Of a DNA stretch of 64,000 nucleotides, positions 47,351-58,319 are shown piece by piece. Within the stretch, counting starts at the first letter, position 1. Every line of letters starts with the position of its first letter. Made by a program: the position numbers and the translations under genes. The notes beneath the pieces were generated by a model that saw only the letters and a list, made by a program, of their open reading frames with translations, was not told the DNA's origin and made no database searches. The DNA is from Dimorphilus gyrociliatus (lineage: Eukaryota > Annelida > Polychaeta > Dinophilidae). The DNA lies in contig CAJFCJ010000006.1 in assembly GCA_904063045.1 (NCBI GenBank), positions 868,001 through 932,000 on the forward strand. Direction: 5' to 3'.

Positions 47351-49489
47351 TCAATCCAGCCAAACAAAGTTAATATTATTTGTTTCCTGCAGAAATAATG
47401 CCGAAAAGCAATCACTCAACAAAGTCGGAGAGTTTTCAATTAGATAGCTCAAGTCGATGTCAGATGTCACTTTTATAATTTTAGGTTTTAATTCCGTTAC
47501 AATTTCATTTTCAAGCTAAAAAAGAAATTTTTTTATATGTTTTACTTAGTTATTTTTTAAGCATACATACAGCTGTTTCGTAGACCACATCAACGCCATA
47601 TATCGGTTTTGAATGCTGAGAAGACTTCAATCCCATAGGGAAATTTTTTTTTGTGGAAGACTGAAATAATTTGAATATGGCAGAATGAGTTTCATTTTCG
47701 ACTTTATCCCAGTTTAATTGGGGATATTGTTGTTTCAGAGCTAATATAAATGATTCAGTATCCATTTTGTCTGCGTTCGAAGTTGTAGTCGTATGTCTTG
47801 TTTGATCATCTAAGTAATCAAGATGGTAATTTTTCTCTGCTCTACGAATAATAGTTTGCCTCAGAATGCCAATTTTCAGAGGTGAGACATCGGGAACCAA
47901 TACAAAAAATCTAAAATCGAGCTTTATTTTTGTACGTTCCTCACGCCCGAGATCTAATGTCAACGGGTATTTTACATATTTGGAGACAACCCTACGACCA
48001 CAATCCAATTGACGAATGATTTGAATCAAGTCATCTGTTATAATAGAACCTTCCATCCAAGATGAGTTCCATGGGTTGACAATCCATATGTTATCCAATT
48101 CTCTTTCTTCTCTCAAATTATAATAAGCAATAAAATGAGTCAGTTCCGTGGATAAGTTAAAAGAAATTGGATACCAATCGGGTGTTACATTAAGAGTCTG
48201 AGGATCAATTATTTCCTGTGCTCCATTCTCCGCATCTCGCCTGGCGATAACAGAGCATAGCTCCTTTGCAGTCAAAACATAGTCTCCCATAATTTGGTTG
48301 ATATATTGTCCTTTTTGTAAAAGATCGTAGCGCTTAAAATGCTTCCTTAGAAAAAGTATATCAGCATCTTTCTCCGAGTCGACGATATGAAATTTCCCAT
48401 CTAAAATTTCATCTTTAACAAACTCAAAATCGGTAAAAACCTTCAAGGGATCGTTACGACTGGGACGACAATCCCAAGTTTTGTCCTCAGCCACATGTTC
48501 GATATCTTGATAGCTTAAGAATTGATCTTCATCTTCTTCCGGAAATCGTAGAAGATCAATATTATGTGCTTCCACTAAAGAATCATCTGGCAACCAAGGC
48601 GAAAGTAATAATTTTCTATGTAAATCAGATGATACTGGTCGTTCAATGTAATTACGCGTAATTTCCTCTACAAAACAAAAAGCTAGCATAAACTTAAAGG
48701 ATAAATCTCAAATTACCTTCATAGTCTAAATCGTTCAATAAATATAACAAAGAATATGTATACATTGTCTCAGATGTTTGGTAGACAAAGGGCACTATTC
48801 TTATGTTCGGCTCATCGCAATGCTGGATTCTTGACCCAAACTCATCCATTATATACCAAATATTTTTACTTTTCCCTGTCTGTTACGTAAAATTTAAATA
48901 AACTTACAAACGAAATTGCATAATGTTTTACAATCGGATCGTGCAACGAATATGTTTGGCAAAATTTCCACATTTCTCGCAAAACTTCTTTTTCTTGGTC
49001 TTCTTCATTGGTTATATCCATTAACTGCGTCATTCTTGATACGAGGTTGGGGAAAGCTCGCAATTGCATTCTTGCCTTTTCTACTTCAAATGTCCAACAA
49101 TGATCGACGAGGAAAATACTGAAAAAGTTCTTTTTATGCATAAAAGAACGTTACGTAATTCCAAGCTTAATAGTTTATTACGCTTCTGTATCCTCTTTCC
49201 TTAAGCCATTCTCACATGTACACACCACTCTCCAGCTATAGTCTTCTCCGTCTTCGTCATGAATAAGTTTTTGTAACCCAAAATGAGCCAATGAGTCGAA
49301 TGTCTGTTATGAGTGAACGATAATACAGTTATTTTTAATAAAGTTACTATTTTCTCGTACCTCGGCTTTTAATTTTTTGTACAGAGACAGCCAAAGGTGA
49401 TCAGGTACACAATTGACTAAAAGTTGCGATTTATGAAGTTCAACAAATGCTTGATACTCAGTAGATGTTTCTAATATAGAATGAGGCAT
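47351..49489 (-). CDS. TTLL12: TTLL12, tubulin-tyrosine-ligase-like, catalytic motifs degenerate
   Basis: Large TTL-like protein with a SET-like N-terminal half. It starts MPHSILETSTEYQAFVELHK; next come LYKKLKAE, FLVDHCWTFEVEKARMQLRA, WYIMDEFGSRIQHCDEPNI, EEITRNYIERPVSSDLHRK, HIVDSEKDADILFLRKHFK, YISFNLSTEL-type sequence, VSKYVKYPLTL and KLDFRFFVLVPD. The final exon (47351-47515) follows a donor at 47570 and ends ALFLQETNNINFVWLD. The whole order matches TTLL12. Two ligase signatures are changed. The WIxKPWN lysine that contacts ATP is Asn (IWIVNPWN), and the metal-binding ExN of the EVNxxPD motif reads KVTSDID. A ligase reaction is therefore unlikely and a scaffold role likelier. Introns are short. 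Confidence 0.9.
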
Positions 49490-49996
49490 GGTGAAATCTT
49501 ACAGGCCTACTTCTTTAAAAAGTAACCAAAATGTTCGAGCCAGTCTAACTCCATCTTATGAACTCGAGCAGAGTTCCGGTTCTTATCTCGAAATAGGCTG
49601 TTTTATTCAAGGTGTAGATGTATAGATGTAGAGGTTATCAACATATATAGTCTCCTATCATTTAAAAGGCTTTTACTAGTCATTAAAATATCTCATCCCT
49701 ATATAAAATATATGAAATATTTGTTTTCGCGGCTATACCTGAAATTCGGCCATACGTATTTGTACATATTTTATAGTGTGTTTGTGTTTATAGTTTACTT
49801 GTATTCACTTATAATCATGTGCGGAGCGGAGGCCTGCGCTGCAGTGAATAGCCCGAACAATATATATACTATACTGTATATATATATATATATATATATA
49901 TACTGTATATTAAGGCTCATGTATTTTCATTGAGAAAACCTGAAACAAGAACGCACTAAATATAGAACAAACAGCACAAAAGCAAAAAAAAACACA
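49490..49996. other. Intergenic region with TA microsatellite
   Basis: TTLL12 promoter side and 3' flank of the zinc-finger gene. A plus-strand frame (49712-49933) running into the TA repeat is not credible as coding. Confidence 0.4.
49860..49911. repeat. TA microsatellite flanked by TACTGTATA on both sides
   Basis: TA tract between two copies of TACTGTATA (49872-49880 and 49901-49909). Confidence 0.85.
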
Positions 49997-52900
49997 TTAG
50001 GAAAGTCTCCGCTTATTGCGTAGGGCGATCCTTCGGGATGGGTTACGTCTAACAGTTTTCTGTTCTACAGGAGTGGGAGGCATAGTTTTACTTCGTCCTC
50101 TCCTGGATCGTCTTAAATTGTCTGCTACAGATGTTTCTTCAATTTTATCCTTTTCGTAATGAAGATTTGTTAAAAAACTCTCATCAAACATGTCCATCCA
50201 GTCAAGTTCATTTATAGAACCTCCCAGCTTTTTCCGAATAGGACACATATCGATATGATTCAGCAAATTACCTGTATATGTGAATTGTTTTTTGCAATAT
50301 TTGCAAACTGGCGGCTGTTTAGAATCATTGCTGCCTCCTAGAACCTTAACTTTACGTAACTCTTCTTTCCTTGTACAATTTGGAATATGACGTTCTAGGG
50401 CAGTAATCGATCCCATGTACTTTCCGCAACCGCTACAAGCGTGCATATCCACAACGTTTACCTTCTCTCGACGTCTTTCGTGGCGACCTGGTTCATAAGA
50501 TATGCGACGCTTCTTTTTTACCTCATCCCTGTCTTCTTCGATAGGGAAAGTCATTCGCTTTCGTTTTCTGCGTCTCTCTGGAGTTTTGTCGTCCACATTA
50601 GTGCTTTCATGGCGTATACCAAAACCCAATTTTCTATATTTTAAATACTTTTTGCGTATAAGGCATCGAAAGTCTGATTTTTTTGGGCTTTTCTTTGTTA
50701 AGCCAGAAGCACATTGCAGAATGTGTTTATGTAGTGCAGACACCGAACTAAAGAGTTGACGGCAACGAGTGCATTTGACCTCTTTTCCGCATAATCCCAT
50801 CATTTTGTCTAAATGTTTGTGATCTCTGTTCTCAACGACAGTTTTGTCTATGTCAACATGTTCATCACATTCGGCATGACTATTTTGAATGCCGTAATGG
50901 GTTTTTTCTTGATGCTCCTTAAGGGTGTTAGCATTTTCAAATCTTACATAACATGCAAGACAAATAAATGATTTCTTAATAGGAGTCTTCTGCTTTTTTG
51001 GTTGAGTGATCGGTGAATAAGCTGGCGCCACTGGTGTTGACCACATGCCAAAAAATGTTACCGTCGGGTAAGTCTTATTCGAGTGAGCAGCAGGAGGTGA
51101 AAACCGATCACTTGGACTATTAACCGGAAGTGGAGGAGCGGTATGAGCTACCGGTGGTGAAGTCTTATTGACGCTTAAACTAGGCACATTTGATCGAGGA
51201 GATGTCAATTTAACTACAGCTTCAGATGCAGAAGAACTCAAGTCGAGTGCTGTCATTTCCTCTTCCACCTCTTCCTCTTCGTGCTCTATCTCCTCTTTCA
51301 TAGAAGGTAGCTCTGTAGGTATCTCTCCATCTTCTTCCACGGTAACATCGTGCTGTGAAGACAAATGCTGAACATAAATTGAACGGCCATAATACAGGCA
51401 GTTACAGATGAAACATTTGTACTCTTCACGGTCTGAATCATCATTTTTCCACCAACCATTCTCAGATGCATCATATTCTCGAGGTAGATTGTAAAAGCAA
51501 TAATTGGCCTTTGCGAGATCTTTTACATTTTCTCCATTACATTCCTCTGAACTTATCTCAATATTATTAACAGTACCAACAACATATTTAGATAAATTTT
51601 CAGCCACGTTAGAAGCAATTTTGGAGTAAAACTGTGGTTGTGATTGCATTTCATCAATATCGCAGGCTTTGGAAGTTGCACCATTTTTTTTCTCGTCGAT
51701 TATTAAGTGGCGTTGATGAATTTGTCGTCTATGTTTGCACATAAGCGTATAATCATGAAATCTCTTCTTACATATTGTGCATGCAAACTTATATCCTGAG
51801 GAAGAATATTTTGCTAATCTCATTGAATCAGCGATGTCTAAGGAAGTATCACTACTCTTGAATAAAGGTTGCACTGAATCTTCTAAGGACTTATAGGCAG
51901 AAACTCGTTCGGGTAAACGCTCTCTATGAACATTCCAGGAGTGTTCGGTCAACCATGAATATTTTGCAAAAAATTTTCCGCAATGGGAACACTCTATATA
52001 TTCATCGACGTGAAATTTTTTTACGTGCTTTTTCAAATCTCCTATTTGTGAAAATGAAGATGGGCAAAATTCGCATTTCCATCGAGATCCTTGATGTTCA
52101 ATTTCGTGTGACCTTTTATGATTTAACGTTGGAAAGGATTTGGCACAAAATTTACACGAGTGTGGCTTTTCACCAGCTATATATAAATAAGAAAAAACAA
52201 CCAAAACTTATTATTTAATACTTTATAACACAATTAAGATATTTTAAAATTGTTTAGGCCTATTTACCCGTATGAGTTTGCATATGCCGAACGAGATTTT
52301 GTTTGTGCGAAAATTTCATACGGCATTCCTTGCAACCATATTGATTATCTGATGGAGAAGTTGGATGATTCTTAACATGTTCTTTTAATTCAAATACTCG
52401 AGCAAACGTCATTTGACAAAGATTACATCGGAAAATTTCTTCGCCTGAACAAGCCTTTGGTTCTACTTCATTTTCTCCTGAATTTGACGACATAGAGCTT
52501 GAACAACGCGTATTTTCTTTATCGACCTCAGAAGTATCCCCCTCCCCTTCACCATCCTCTTCTTTCACTGACACTCCTTTGTTTATTTGATTAATGCTCA
52601 CGCAACAATTTCCTAGATCGCTTTGGCTAACAAACTTAAGGTTAACATGATTCCTTATAAAATGTCTTTTCAAGGAAAAAGAATGTCTGTAGATGGCTTG
52701 ACACACTTCGCACTTGAATATCTTTTTGCCCTTGACCTTGTGATAGGACTTTATTTCAAACTGAAAATAACCACTCTTACTGAGAGCATAGTCATCAGCA
52801 TTTGGTAGAGGAGTAATAGGTTCCTCCTCCCTATCGACCTGATCTCTATCTAGCTCCTTCCCTGAACATCTATCCTCTTTATTTTTTTCTAATTTTTTCA

Positions 52901-53096
52901 CTATTTTAGCATTAGGTGATAACTGAACTAAATTTCTCTGTCGTCTCTCCCTTTTCTTAACCCATGGTTTGCTATACGGATTATCTCCGTAGTCAAGGTA
53001 TAAGTCCGAATCACCGGCGCATTCGCTGCCAGCTTCCTCCCCTGACAAACTACTTGCTGTGGATGCAGAACAACTTTCTATTTCCTCTTCCGGCAT
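49997..53096 (-). CDS. Twelve-finger C2H2/CCHC zinc-finger protein
   Basis: Two exons, 52268-53096 and 49997-52176, join within a finger linker (QTHT/AGEKPHSCKF), giving about 1,000 residues. The N-terminus is acidic and Ser-rich. Fingers in order include FKCEVCQAIYRHSF, FRCNLCQMTFARVF, YGCKECRMKFSHKQ, HSCKFCAKSFPTLN, WKCEFCPSSFSQIG, IECSHCGKFFAKYS, FACTICKKRFHDYT, YKCFICNCLYYGRS, FICLACYVRFENAN, and three of CCHC type (VKCTRCRQLF...HILQC, HACSGCGKYM...HIPNC, VCKYCKKQFT...HIDMC). Only the third to fourth junction has a TGEKP-like linker. A Pro/Ser-rich spacer lies between fingers 8 and 9, and the C-terminus is basic (RRSRRGRSK). Presumably a nuclear DNA-binding regulator; no ortholog recognised. 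Confidence 0.85.
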
Positions 53097-53946
53097 TTTG
53101 GAACTGAAATATGAGTTTTAAGTAGGAACATTATAATATTTCTTCACTACAGCCCTGTTCAATACAAAATCTTTTGTCGACAAGTGAGATTACGGTCGTA
53201 TTGAAAAATTTCGCTATGAAAGAGTTGGGATGATAAAATAAAGTAACTTGAATTTCTGGATTAATCGAAATTTCATGGGCCAATCCCGACATTGCTTACT
53301 AAGATTATAAATTAATCAGTGCAAAACGAATATCATATAACCAAAGAAATTATAAAAGTCTTTGTTATTTTTATAAACTATTTTAAGCGATATGCAACAA
53401 TTTGACATCGCTAATAATGTTTGAACACCAGTTGGACCTCATTCTAACCACAATAGATACTTTGAACAGTTGCATCAACTCGGCCATGATTTAGTGTTTT
53501 ACGTGAAAAATTCATTGAGTACACCCGCTTTTCAAAGCGACAAAACATGTCTAATAGTAAGATGAAACAAAGGTTTTTCGTTGAAAAGTGTACTTAAGTC
53601 TCTTATCTATAGATTAACGATTAAAAATTTTGGCTAACCTTTACATAATATAGTTTATTTTGATGAACAGTCGAACGTCTTCCTTCAAGATGCTTTTCCT
53701 TTGACGGAAATTAGGTAGCAAGGCGTAGGCCTATACCTAGCGTTTTTCGTATTTTCATTGTAAACCATCAATTCTCTTATTTATTTGGAAGAAAATATTC
53801 GAAAAAAAATTTACTATAATCAAAATATTTTATAATTCTTAGATCATTCGAAAATAGCAGATTTATATCAATTAACTGAAGGTCAAGGTTAGTAATACCT
53901 TTCCGTTTCTTTTAAAAGACGGACAGAGAGAAAGTGAGGCCCGGAA
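53097..53946. other. Divergent intergenic region, no gene seen
   Basis: About 850 bases between the starts of the zinc-finger gene (-) and MRPL20 (+). No ORF, repeat or RNA gene recognised. Confidence 0.4.
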
Positions 53947-54588
53947 ATGGTATTCTTAACCTTTATACGATCCGCACTAAACCAGGGTCCTGATAAATAT
54001 TGGAGAATTCAGCAACAACTTCGATTCTCATGGGTAAGTTTGATAACAGTGGAATTCTGAAGTGATCTTTATATTCGTTTCTCATGTGGTGCAGCATTTC
54101 TATGGTCGAAAAAGAAATTGTTATAAAATCGGAATGCGCTATGTTTTCAAAGCATTAAGATACGGTGTTAGTGGTAGAAAGGACAAGCTCAAAAATATGA
54201 GAGAACTCTGGTATAGGAGAATTAATGCAGGTTCAGAAGAGCATGGACTAGAAGGAAAAATGTTCCTAGAAGGGCTTGCAAGGGTAAACTGCTAAATAAC
54301 ATGTGTGCATTGTAATTATAAAGTTCTCTTTGTTTTAGTCCGAAATACAGTTAGATAGAAAAATTCTCTCTTCATTGGCCATATATGAACCTCGAACTTT
54401 CAAGGTAATAACTGTAGTATTAAAAGGGAAAATACTAACTTGTATTTTTATTTGCATTACAGAGCTTGTGCGAAGTTTCAAAAAATACCCTAAAGGAGCA
54501 CAATTTGCCTTTCCATGAAAAACATATAAATTCAAGACAAAATTTATTAAAAGATTTAATTAACAATGAAAAAAGTGTGGAAATTTAG
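53947..54588 (+). CDS. MRPL20: Mitochondrial large-subunit ribosomal protein bL20m
   Basis: Protein of the mitochondrial 39S subunit. Four exons keep frame: 53947-54033, 54095-54283, 54339-54404, 54463-54588, giving 155 residues, near the family length of about 150. It starts MVFLTFIRSALNQGPDKYWR, like the vertebrate protein. The L20 core is FYGRKRNCYKIGMRYVFKAL, NMRELWYRRINAGSEEHGL and KILSSLAIYEPRTFK. The C-terminal extension beyond the bacterial L20 domain is divergent. Its stop lies 32 bases from the stop of the convergent SPFH gene. Confidence 0.93.
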
Positions 54589-54620
54589 CAATTGTTATGT
54601 ATAAAAGTTACGAATACAAT

Positions 54621-55532
54621 TTATTTTTGTAAATCTAACTGCGCAGATTGTCCAATAGCGATATCAACTGGTGAATCTTTAGGACTAAATATTGCTCTTG
54701 TAGCTAAATATCTTATAAAATCTTGATCTGAAAAGCCCAACGCAATTTTCAAATTTTTATTCACTTTTGCTTCATTTTCATATTGTTGCATTATCGCTTT
54801 TTTCGTTGCTTCTGCCTGTATAAGTACGACATTGGCATGACTTTTTGCCTTCTGTAGAATTATCTCTGCTGCATTTTTAATGTCCTTTAGTTTGTTTATA
54901 GCTATAATTTTTCTTTTTGGTGCTTCCTGACGAGCCACGTCTATATCTTCTCTTGCAGTTTCTTTGCTTTGTATTGCATTTTCATATTCTAAAGGTCTTT
55001 GGATATTCTGCATTTGTAGGTCGGTGAGATCTGTATAAACTGTCTCAAGTCGTTTAATCAGAGCATCTTTGACAGCTAGCTGGAATTGTCCCCTCTCGGC
55101 TTGAAACTGAGAAGTGTTGAACATAGAACAAGATTCATAAATCGCTGCCTTGGCTATATATTCAACCATCTCATCAAGTCCTTCTTGATCTTTAAATAAT
55201 AGTGTAACGTTATATAGATATTCTGATCTTACCCGATACTGAAATGAAAGAATGAGTTTAATCTCAATCTCATCTTTGTTTAAACAATGAAAGTCTTGAA
55301 ACTGCATTGATCGGAATACAGCTGAAAATTTTATAATTTGAAAACCAGGTTGACCAAGATAAAGCCCTTCATAAAACACCTCCTTCTGTAGATGTTTTTT
55401 GATAGAATCATATTTCAATCCAAATTCTGTTGATCCTATAGTCTGTATCGAAGTAACAACCAGTATTACAGAAGCAAGTAAAACAGCGATAATCAAGAAA
55501 ACGACTGCAATTTTAATAGATTTTCTTGTCAT
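54621..55532 (-). CDS. SPFH/band-7 membrane protein, copy A
   Basis: Intronless gene of about 303 residues. I chose the ATG at 55532 (MTRKSIKIAVVFLIIAVLLA) because it directly precedes the membrane helix and matches the start of the neighbouring paralog; the frame stays open upstream but is not paralog-like. The band-7 region contains GSTEFGLKYDSIKKHLQKEV, FYEGLYLGQPGFQIIKFSAV and LSFQYRVRSEYLY. The coiled-coil part has LQMQNIQRPLEYENAIQSKE and TAREDIDVARQEAPKRK, like stomatin/prohibitin-type scaffolds. The C-terminus has FIRYLATRAIFSPKDSPVDI. SPFH proteins oligomerise on membranes and organise lipid microdomains. The specific subfamily is unknown to me. Confidence 0.8.
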   Translation of the reverse strand: MTRKSIKIAVVFLIIAVLLASVILVVTSIQTIGSTEFGLKYDSIKKHLQKEVFYEGLYLGQPGFQIIKFSAVFRSMQFQDFHCLNKDEIEIKLILSFQYRVRSEYLYNVTLLFKDQEGLDEMVEYIAKAAIYESCSMFNTSQFQAERGQFQLAVKDALIKRLETVYTDLTDLQMQNIQRPLEYENAIQSKETAREDIDVARQEAPKRKIIAINKLKDIKNAAEIILQKAKSHANVVLIQAEATKKAIMQQYENEAKVNKNLKIALGFSDQDFIRYLATRAIFSPKDSPVDIAIGQSAQLDLQK

Positions 55533-55978
55533 GTTTATTGTGGTTATGAAATTAATTGCTTTTTCTTCAATACAATATTCAAAACTCCTAATAGAGGTCA
55601 GTAGCAGTATGTATGGTTGACGTATCTTTGTAAGGCAAATTTTCTTCGAGAAAAGTAAAAACCCTTTGATTTGAATAAAAAGTAAATATAAATTTATCTG
55701 ATATTCCAAATGAAGTCTTTGAATAAAATGAGTACTTATGAGATAGAATAGGCGTCTACCAGGCCCTTATTAGTACATATCATAGTAACACCACCTATAT
55801 TAATCAATAAATTAATGATTTATTTTGAACAGCTTAATAGTTTCTTTAATTAAATATTATCTAATTTTTATTAAAGCGTGGCCATGTGAGATTTTTAACT
55901 TCCCTTAATAGATTGTTTATGAGTGAAATTGTGCTAGAACAAAATTTCAATTGAGTTCATGATTTCTTCTTCATTGAT
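55533..55978. other. Spacer between the two SPFH paralogs
   Basis: About 450 bases; holds the copy A promoter and copy B 3' UTR. The copy A reading frame stays open through part of it (to about 55709) without paralog similarity. No other gene seen. Confidence 0.4.
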
Positions 55979-56884
55979 TTAATTCAAATTTAATTCTGGT
56001 GGTTGTCCGATAGCTAAATCGATCGAACTATCTTTTTCGCTGAATATAGCCCTAGTTGCAAGATATTTGATGAAATCTTCATTTGAAAATCTAAGTGTGT
56101 TTTTCAAAGTTTTATAAACTGCAGCTTCAGATTCGTATTGCGTTTCTATTCCTTTTGCTTCTGCTTCGGCTGCTGTCAAGATAACTCTAGCATTACTGGT
56201 AGCTTTTTGTAATGTTATTTCTGCTTCGTTCTTAGCCTCTTCTAACTTATTTTTGGCCAGAGCCATGAGTCTCGGACGCTCCTGCCGAGCGACATCAATG
56301 TCTTCTCTTGCTGTTTCTTTATTCTGAACAACAATTTCATATGAGCGGGGCCGTTGAATGTTTTGCATTTGAAGATCCGCTATATCCGTGAAGACTTCTC
56401 CTAATCGTTTTAACAAAATATCTTTAACCGCTGTCTGGAATGACCCTCTTTCGGTTTGGAATTGAGAAGTATTAAAATTGGAGCAAGCTTCGTGAACAGC
56501 TGATTGTGCTACTGATTCAAGCATTTGATCATGGCCTTCCTCATCTTTGAAAAGACGAGTAACTTCATATAGAGCACTAACTCTTACTCTATACTGAAAA
56601 GATAGTTCCAAGTTTACTTTAACTTCATCTTTATTCAAGCATTCAAAACGAACTAACTGCATAGTTCTAAAGACTGCTGAATACTTGATAAAAGTGAAAC
56701 CAGGACTTCCCATGTGCAAGCCTTCATAGTAAACGTCTTTTTCCAATGACTTCTGCACATTATCATATTTTAAGCCGACTTCATGAGACTCTATCTCAGA
56801 TAGTGAATATCGGACCAAGATGATAATAGTTAGGGCAATGGCAAGTGCAAAAATACAAACAATTATTACATTCCTCTTCGACAT
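55979..56884 (-). CDS. SPFH/band-7 membrane protein, copy B
   Basis: Intronless paralog of the downstream gene, about 301 residues from the ATG at 56884 (MSKRNVIIVCIFALAIALTI). It shares the same landmarks in the same order: HEVGLKYDNVQKSLEKDVYY, GSPGFTFIKYSAVFRTMQL, LSFQYRVRVSALYEVTRLF, LQMQNIQRPRSYEIVVQNKE, TAREDIDVARQE, FIKYLATRAIFSEKDSSIDL and a hydrophobic N-terminal anchor. Similarity to copy A spans the whole length, so the pair arose by tandem duplication. An upstream extension of the frame to 57040 (MSDKLHWEPSCRMK) lacks a counterpart in copy A and is probably 5' leader. Confidence 0.8.
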   Translation of the reverse strand: MSKRNVIIVCIFALAIALTIIILVRYSLSEIESHEVGLKYDNVQKSLEKDVYYEGLHMGSPGFTFIKYSAVFRTMQLVRFECLNKDEVKVNLELSFQYRVRVSALYEVTRLFKDEEGHDQMLESVAQSAVHEACSNFNTSQFQTERGSFQTAVKDILLKRLGEVFTDIADLQMQNIQRPRSYEIVVQNKETAREDIDVARQERPRLMALAKNKLEEAKNEAEITLQKATSNARVILTAAEAEAKGIETQYESEAAVYKTLKNTLRFSNEDFIKYLATRAIFSEKDSSIDLAIGQPPELNLN

Positions 56885-57481
56885 GTTATTTGCAGAAAGA
56901 CAAAGAGATGCGAAATCAATGGACGCCTTTTGTAAGACCCTTAAAAATCTGAACCGCCAGCAGATGTCGCTAGGAGCAAACAGTAAAATCGCTGCTATTT
57001 TCATCCTACAAGAAGGTTCCCAATGCAATTTATCGCTCAAGTTAAAATTTAATTAGAAAAGTTGTAATTGTCATTTAAGAAATTAATAAAATAAATAGAT
57101 TTAATCAAAAATCATTAATTGTTAATTAAATATAAAACTACTTGTATTACCTTTATATTACACATGAAAGCAAATGCAAAGCAATTTCGAATATTATAAA
57201 TTATTCTATCCAATAGTTGAGTACTTTTTTTAAAGTTAGTATTATAAGGATCATTGTTACAATCACCAGGAATGTATTTTACGCAATCGAATATTTTAAG
57301 AATCTATAATTTGAAAGAATTTACACAACGTAGAAGAATTATCTGCCATTGCGTTATTCTGAATCGTTTGCTTGAAGTTTTCTGATAAACATTCTACAAT
57401 AATACAGTTTATAAATATATATATATACTGTATATACTGTATATAAATGATATGTTTTTCAACGTTCATAATGTTAATATT
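56885..57481. other. Intergenic region with TA microsatellite
   Basis: Copy B promoter side and 3' flank of the EPSTI1-like gene. Contains the TA tract at 57411-57446; otherwise nothing recognised. Confidence 0.4.
57411..57446. repeat. TA microsatellite with two TACTGTATA units
   Basis: Short TA tract with TACTGTATA at 57426-57434 and 57435-57443 in tandem. Confidence 0.8.
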
Positions 57482-58319
57482 CTACGAATCTTTATTATGA
57501 TAATGGAGATTTTTTCCATACTCAGCTGGTTCTTTGTTTTCTAATTTATTTAAGAATGCTTCGTTCTTTCTTCTACGGTCACTTTCAAGTCTCTTCTGTC
57601 TTTGTTTTTCAGTTTCTTTATTAACCAAAGCCTTATTACGTTGAATTTGTTTCATATCCTCAAGTTTTTTTGACTCTTCTTTTTTTACAGCTGATCTATA
57701 CTCCTCTCGTTTTAACTGTTAAATTAATATATTTATAAATCTTTTACGCTAATTTATGTTTACGAACCCGAAGGTAATTTCTGTTTGATAAATTGGAAGA
57801 TGCTGGTGAAGGCTTCGGTTTTTCTAATAATCCACCTCCGGGTGTTCCAACTTCATTATAAACCTTTTTGCTTCTTGCTTTAAACTTGTCGTAGTTTTCT
57901 TCTTCTTTCTTTGCGGCTGTGTGAAAGTTCATTTTTAGCTATCTTTCATCATGGTTTGAGTATTTCAAATAAAGTAAGTAATTTTAAACTTTCAGATAAA
58001 TGCTTCATTATTGATTTGATTAATTTTTTTTTTTAAATTTGATGATTACTACCTCGTTGAATAGCATCTCTCTTTTTTGCATCAGGAGGAATTACTGTGA
58101 ACGCTCCATCAACCCTAAAAGCATGTATCGAGTTTAAATAAACATCAATAATTTAATTTTTAAAGAATACACTACACACCGGACCATTCTATCCTGAGCT
58201 GAAGTTTCCGGAGTTGCTTTGTGATTGCGCAAGCTGCTATCAGTTGGGCGAGCTCCGCTTGTACCATTAGGTCTTGTTTGGTTTGCTCTTGTTCGCCCAG
58301 TAGAATAAGTGTGGCTCAT
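57482..58319 (-). CDS. EPSTI1-like coiled-coil protein
   Basis: Four short exons. The start at 58319 (MSHTYSTGRTRANQTRPNGT) is in a Ser/Arg/Thr-rich disordered leader. The next exon has VDGAFTVIPPDAKKRDAIQR, which matches the conserved AYTLIAPN-type motif of epithelial-stromal interaction protein 1. Then comes AAKKEEENYDKFKARSKKVY with GGGLLEKPKPSPASSNL, and finally a strongly charged coiled coil (LKREEYRSAVKKEESKKLED, RQKRLESDRRRKNEAFLNKL) ending EYGKNLHYHNKDS. Total about 200 residues, shorter than the human protein. EPSTI1 is an interferon-responsive protein of poorly known mechanism in vertebrates. The match rests on two motifs and the coiled-coil order, so ortholog status is probable, not proven. 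Confidence 0.7.

Noticed and set aside
49712-49933. Plus-strand frame running into the TA microsatellite
   Set aside because: Its end is translated TA repeat; no support as a gene.
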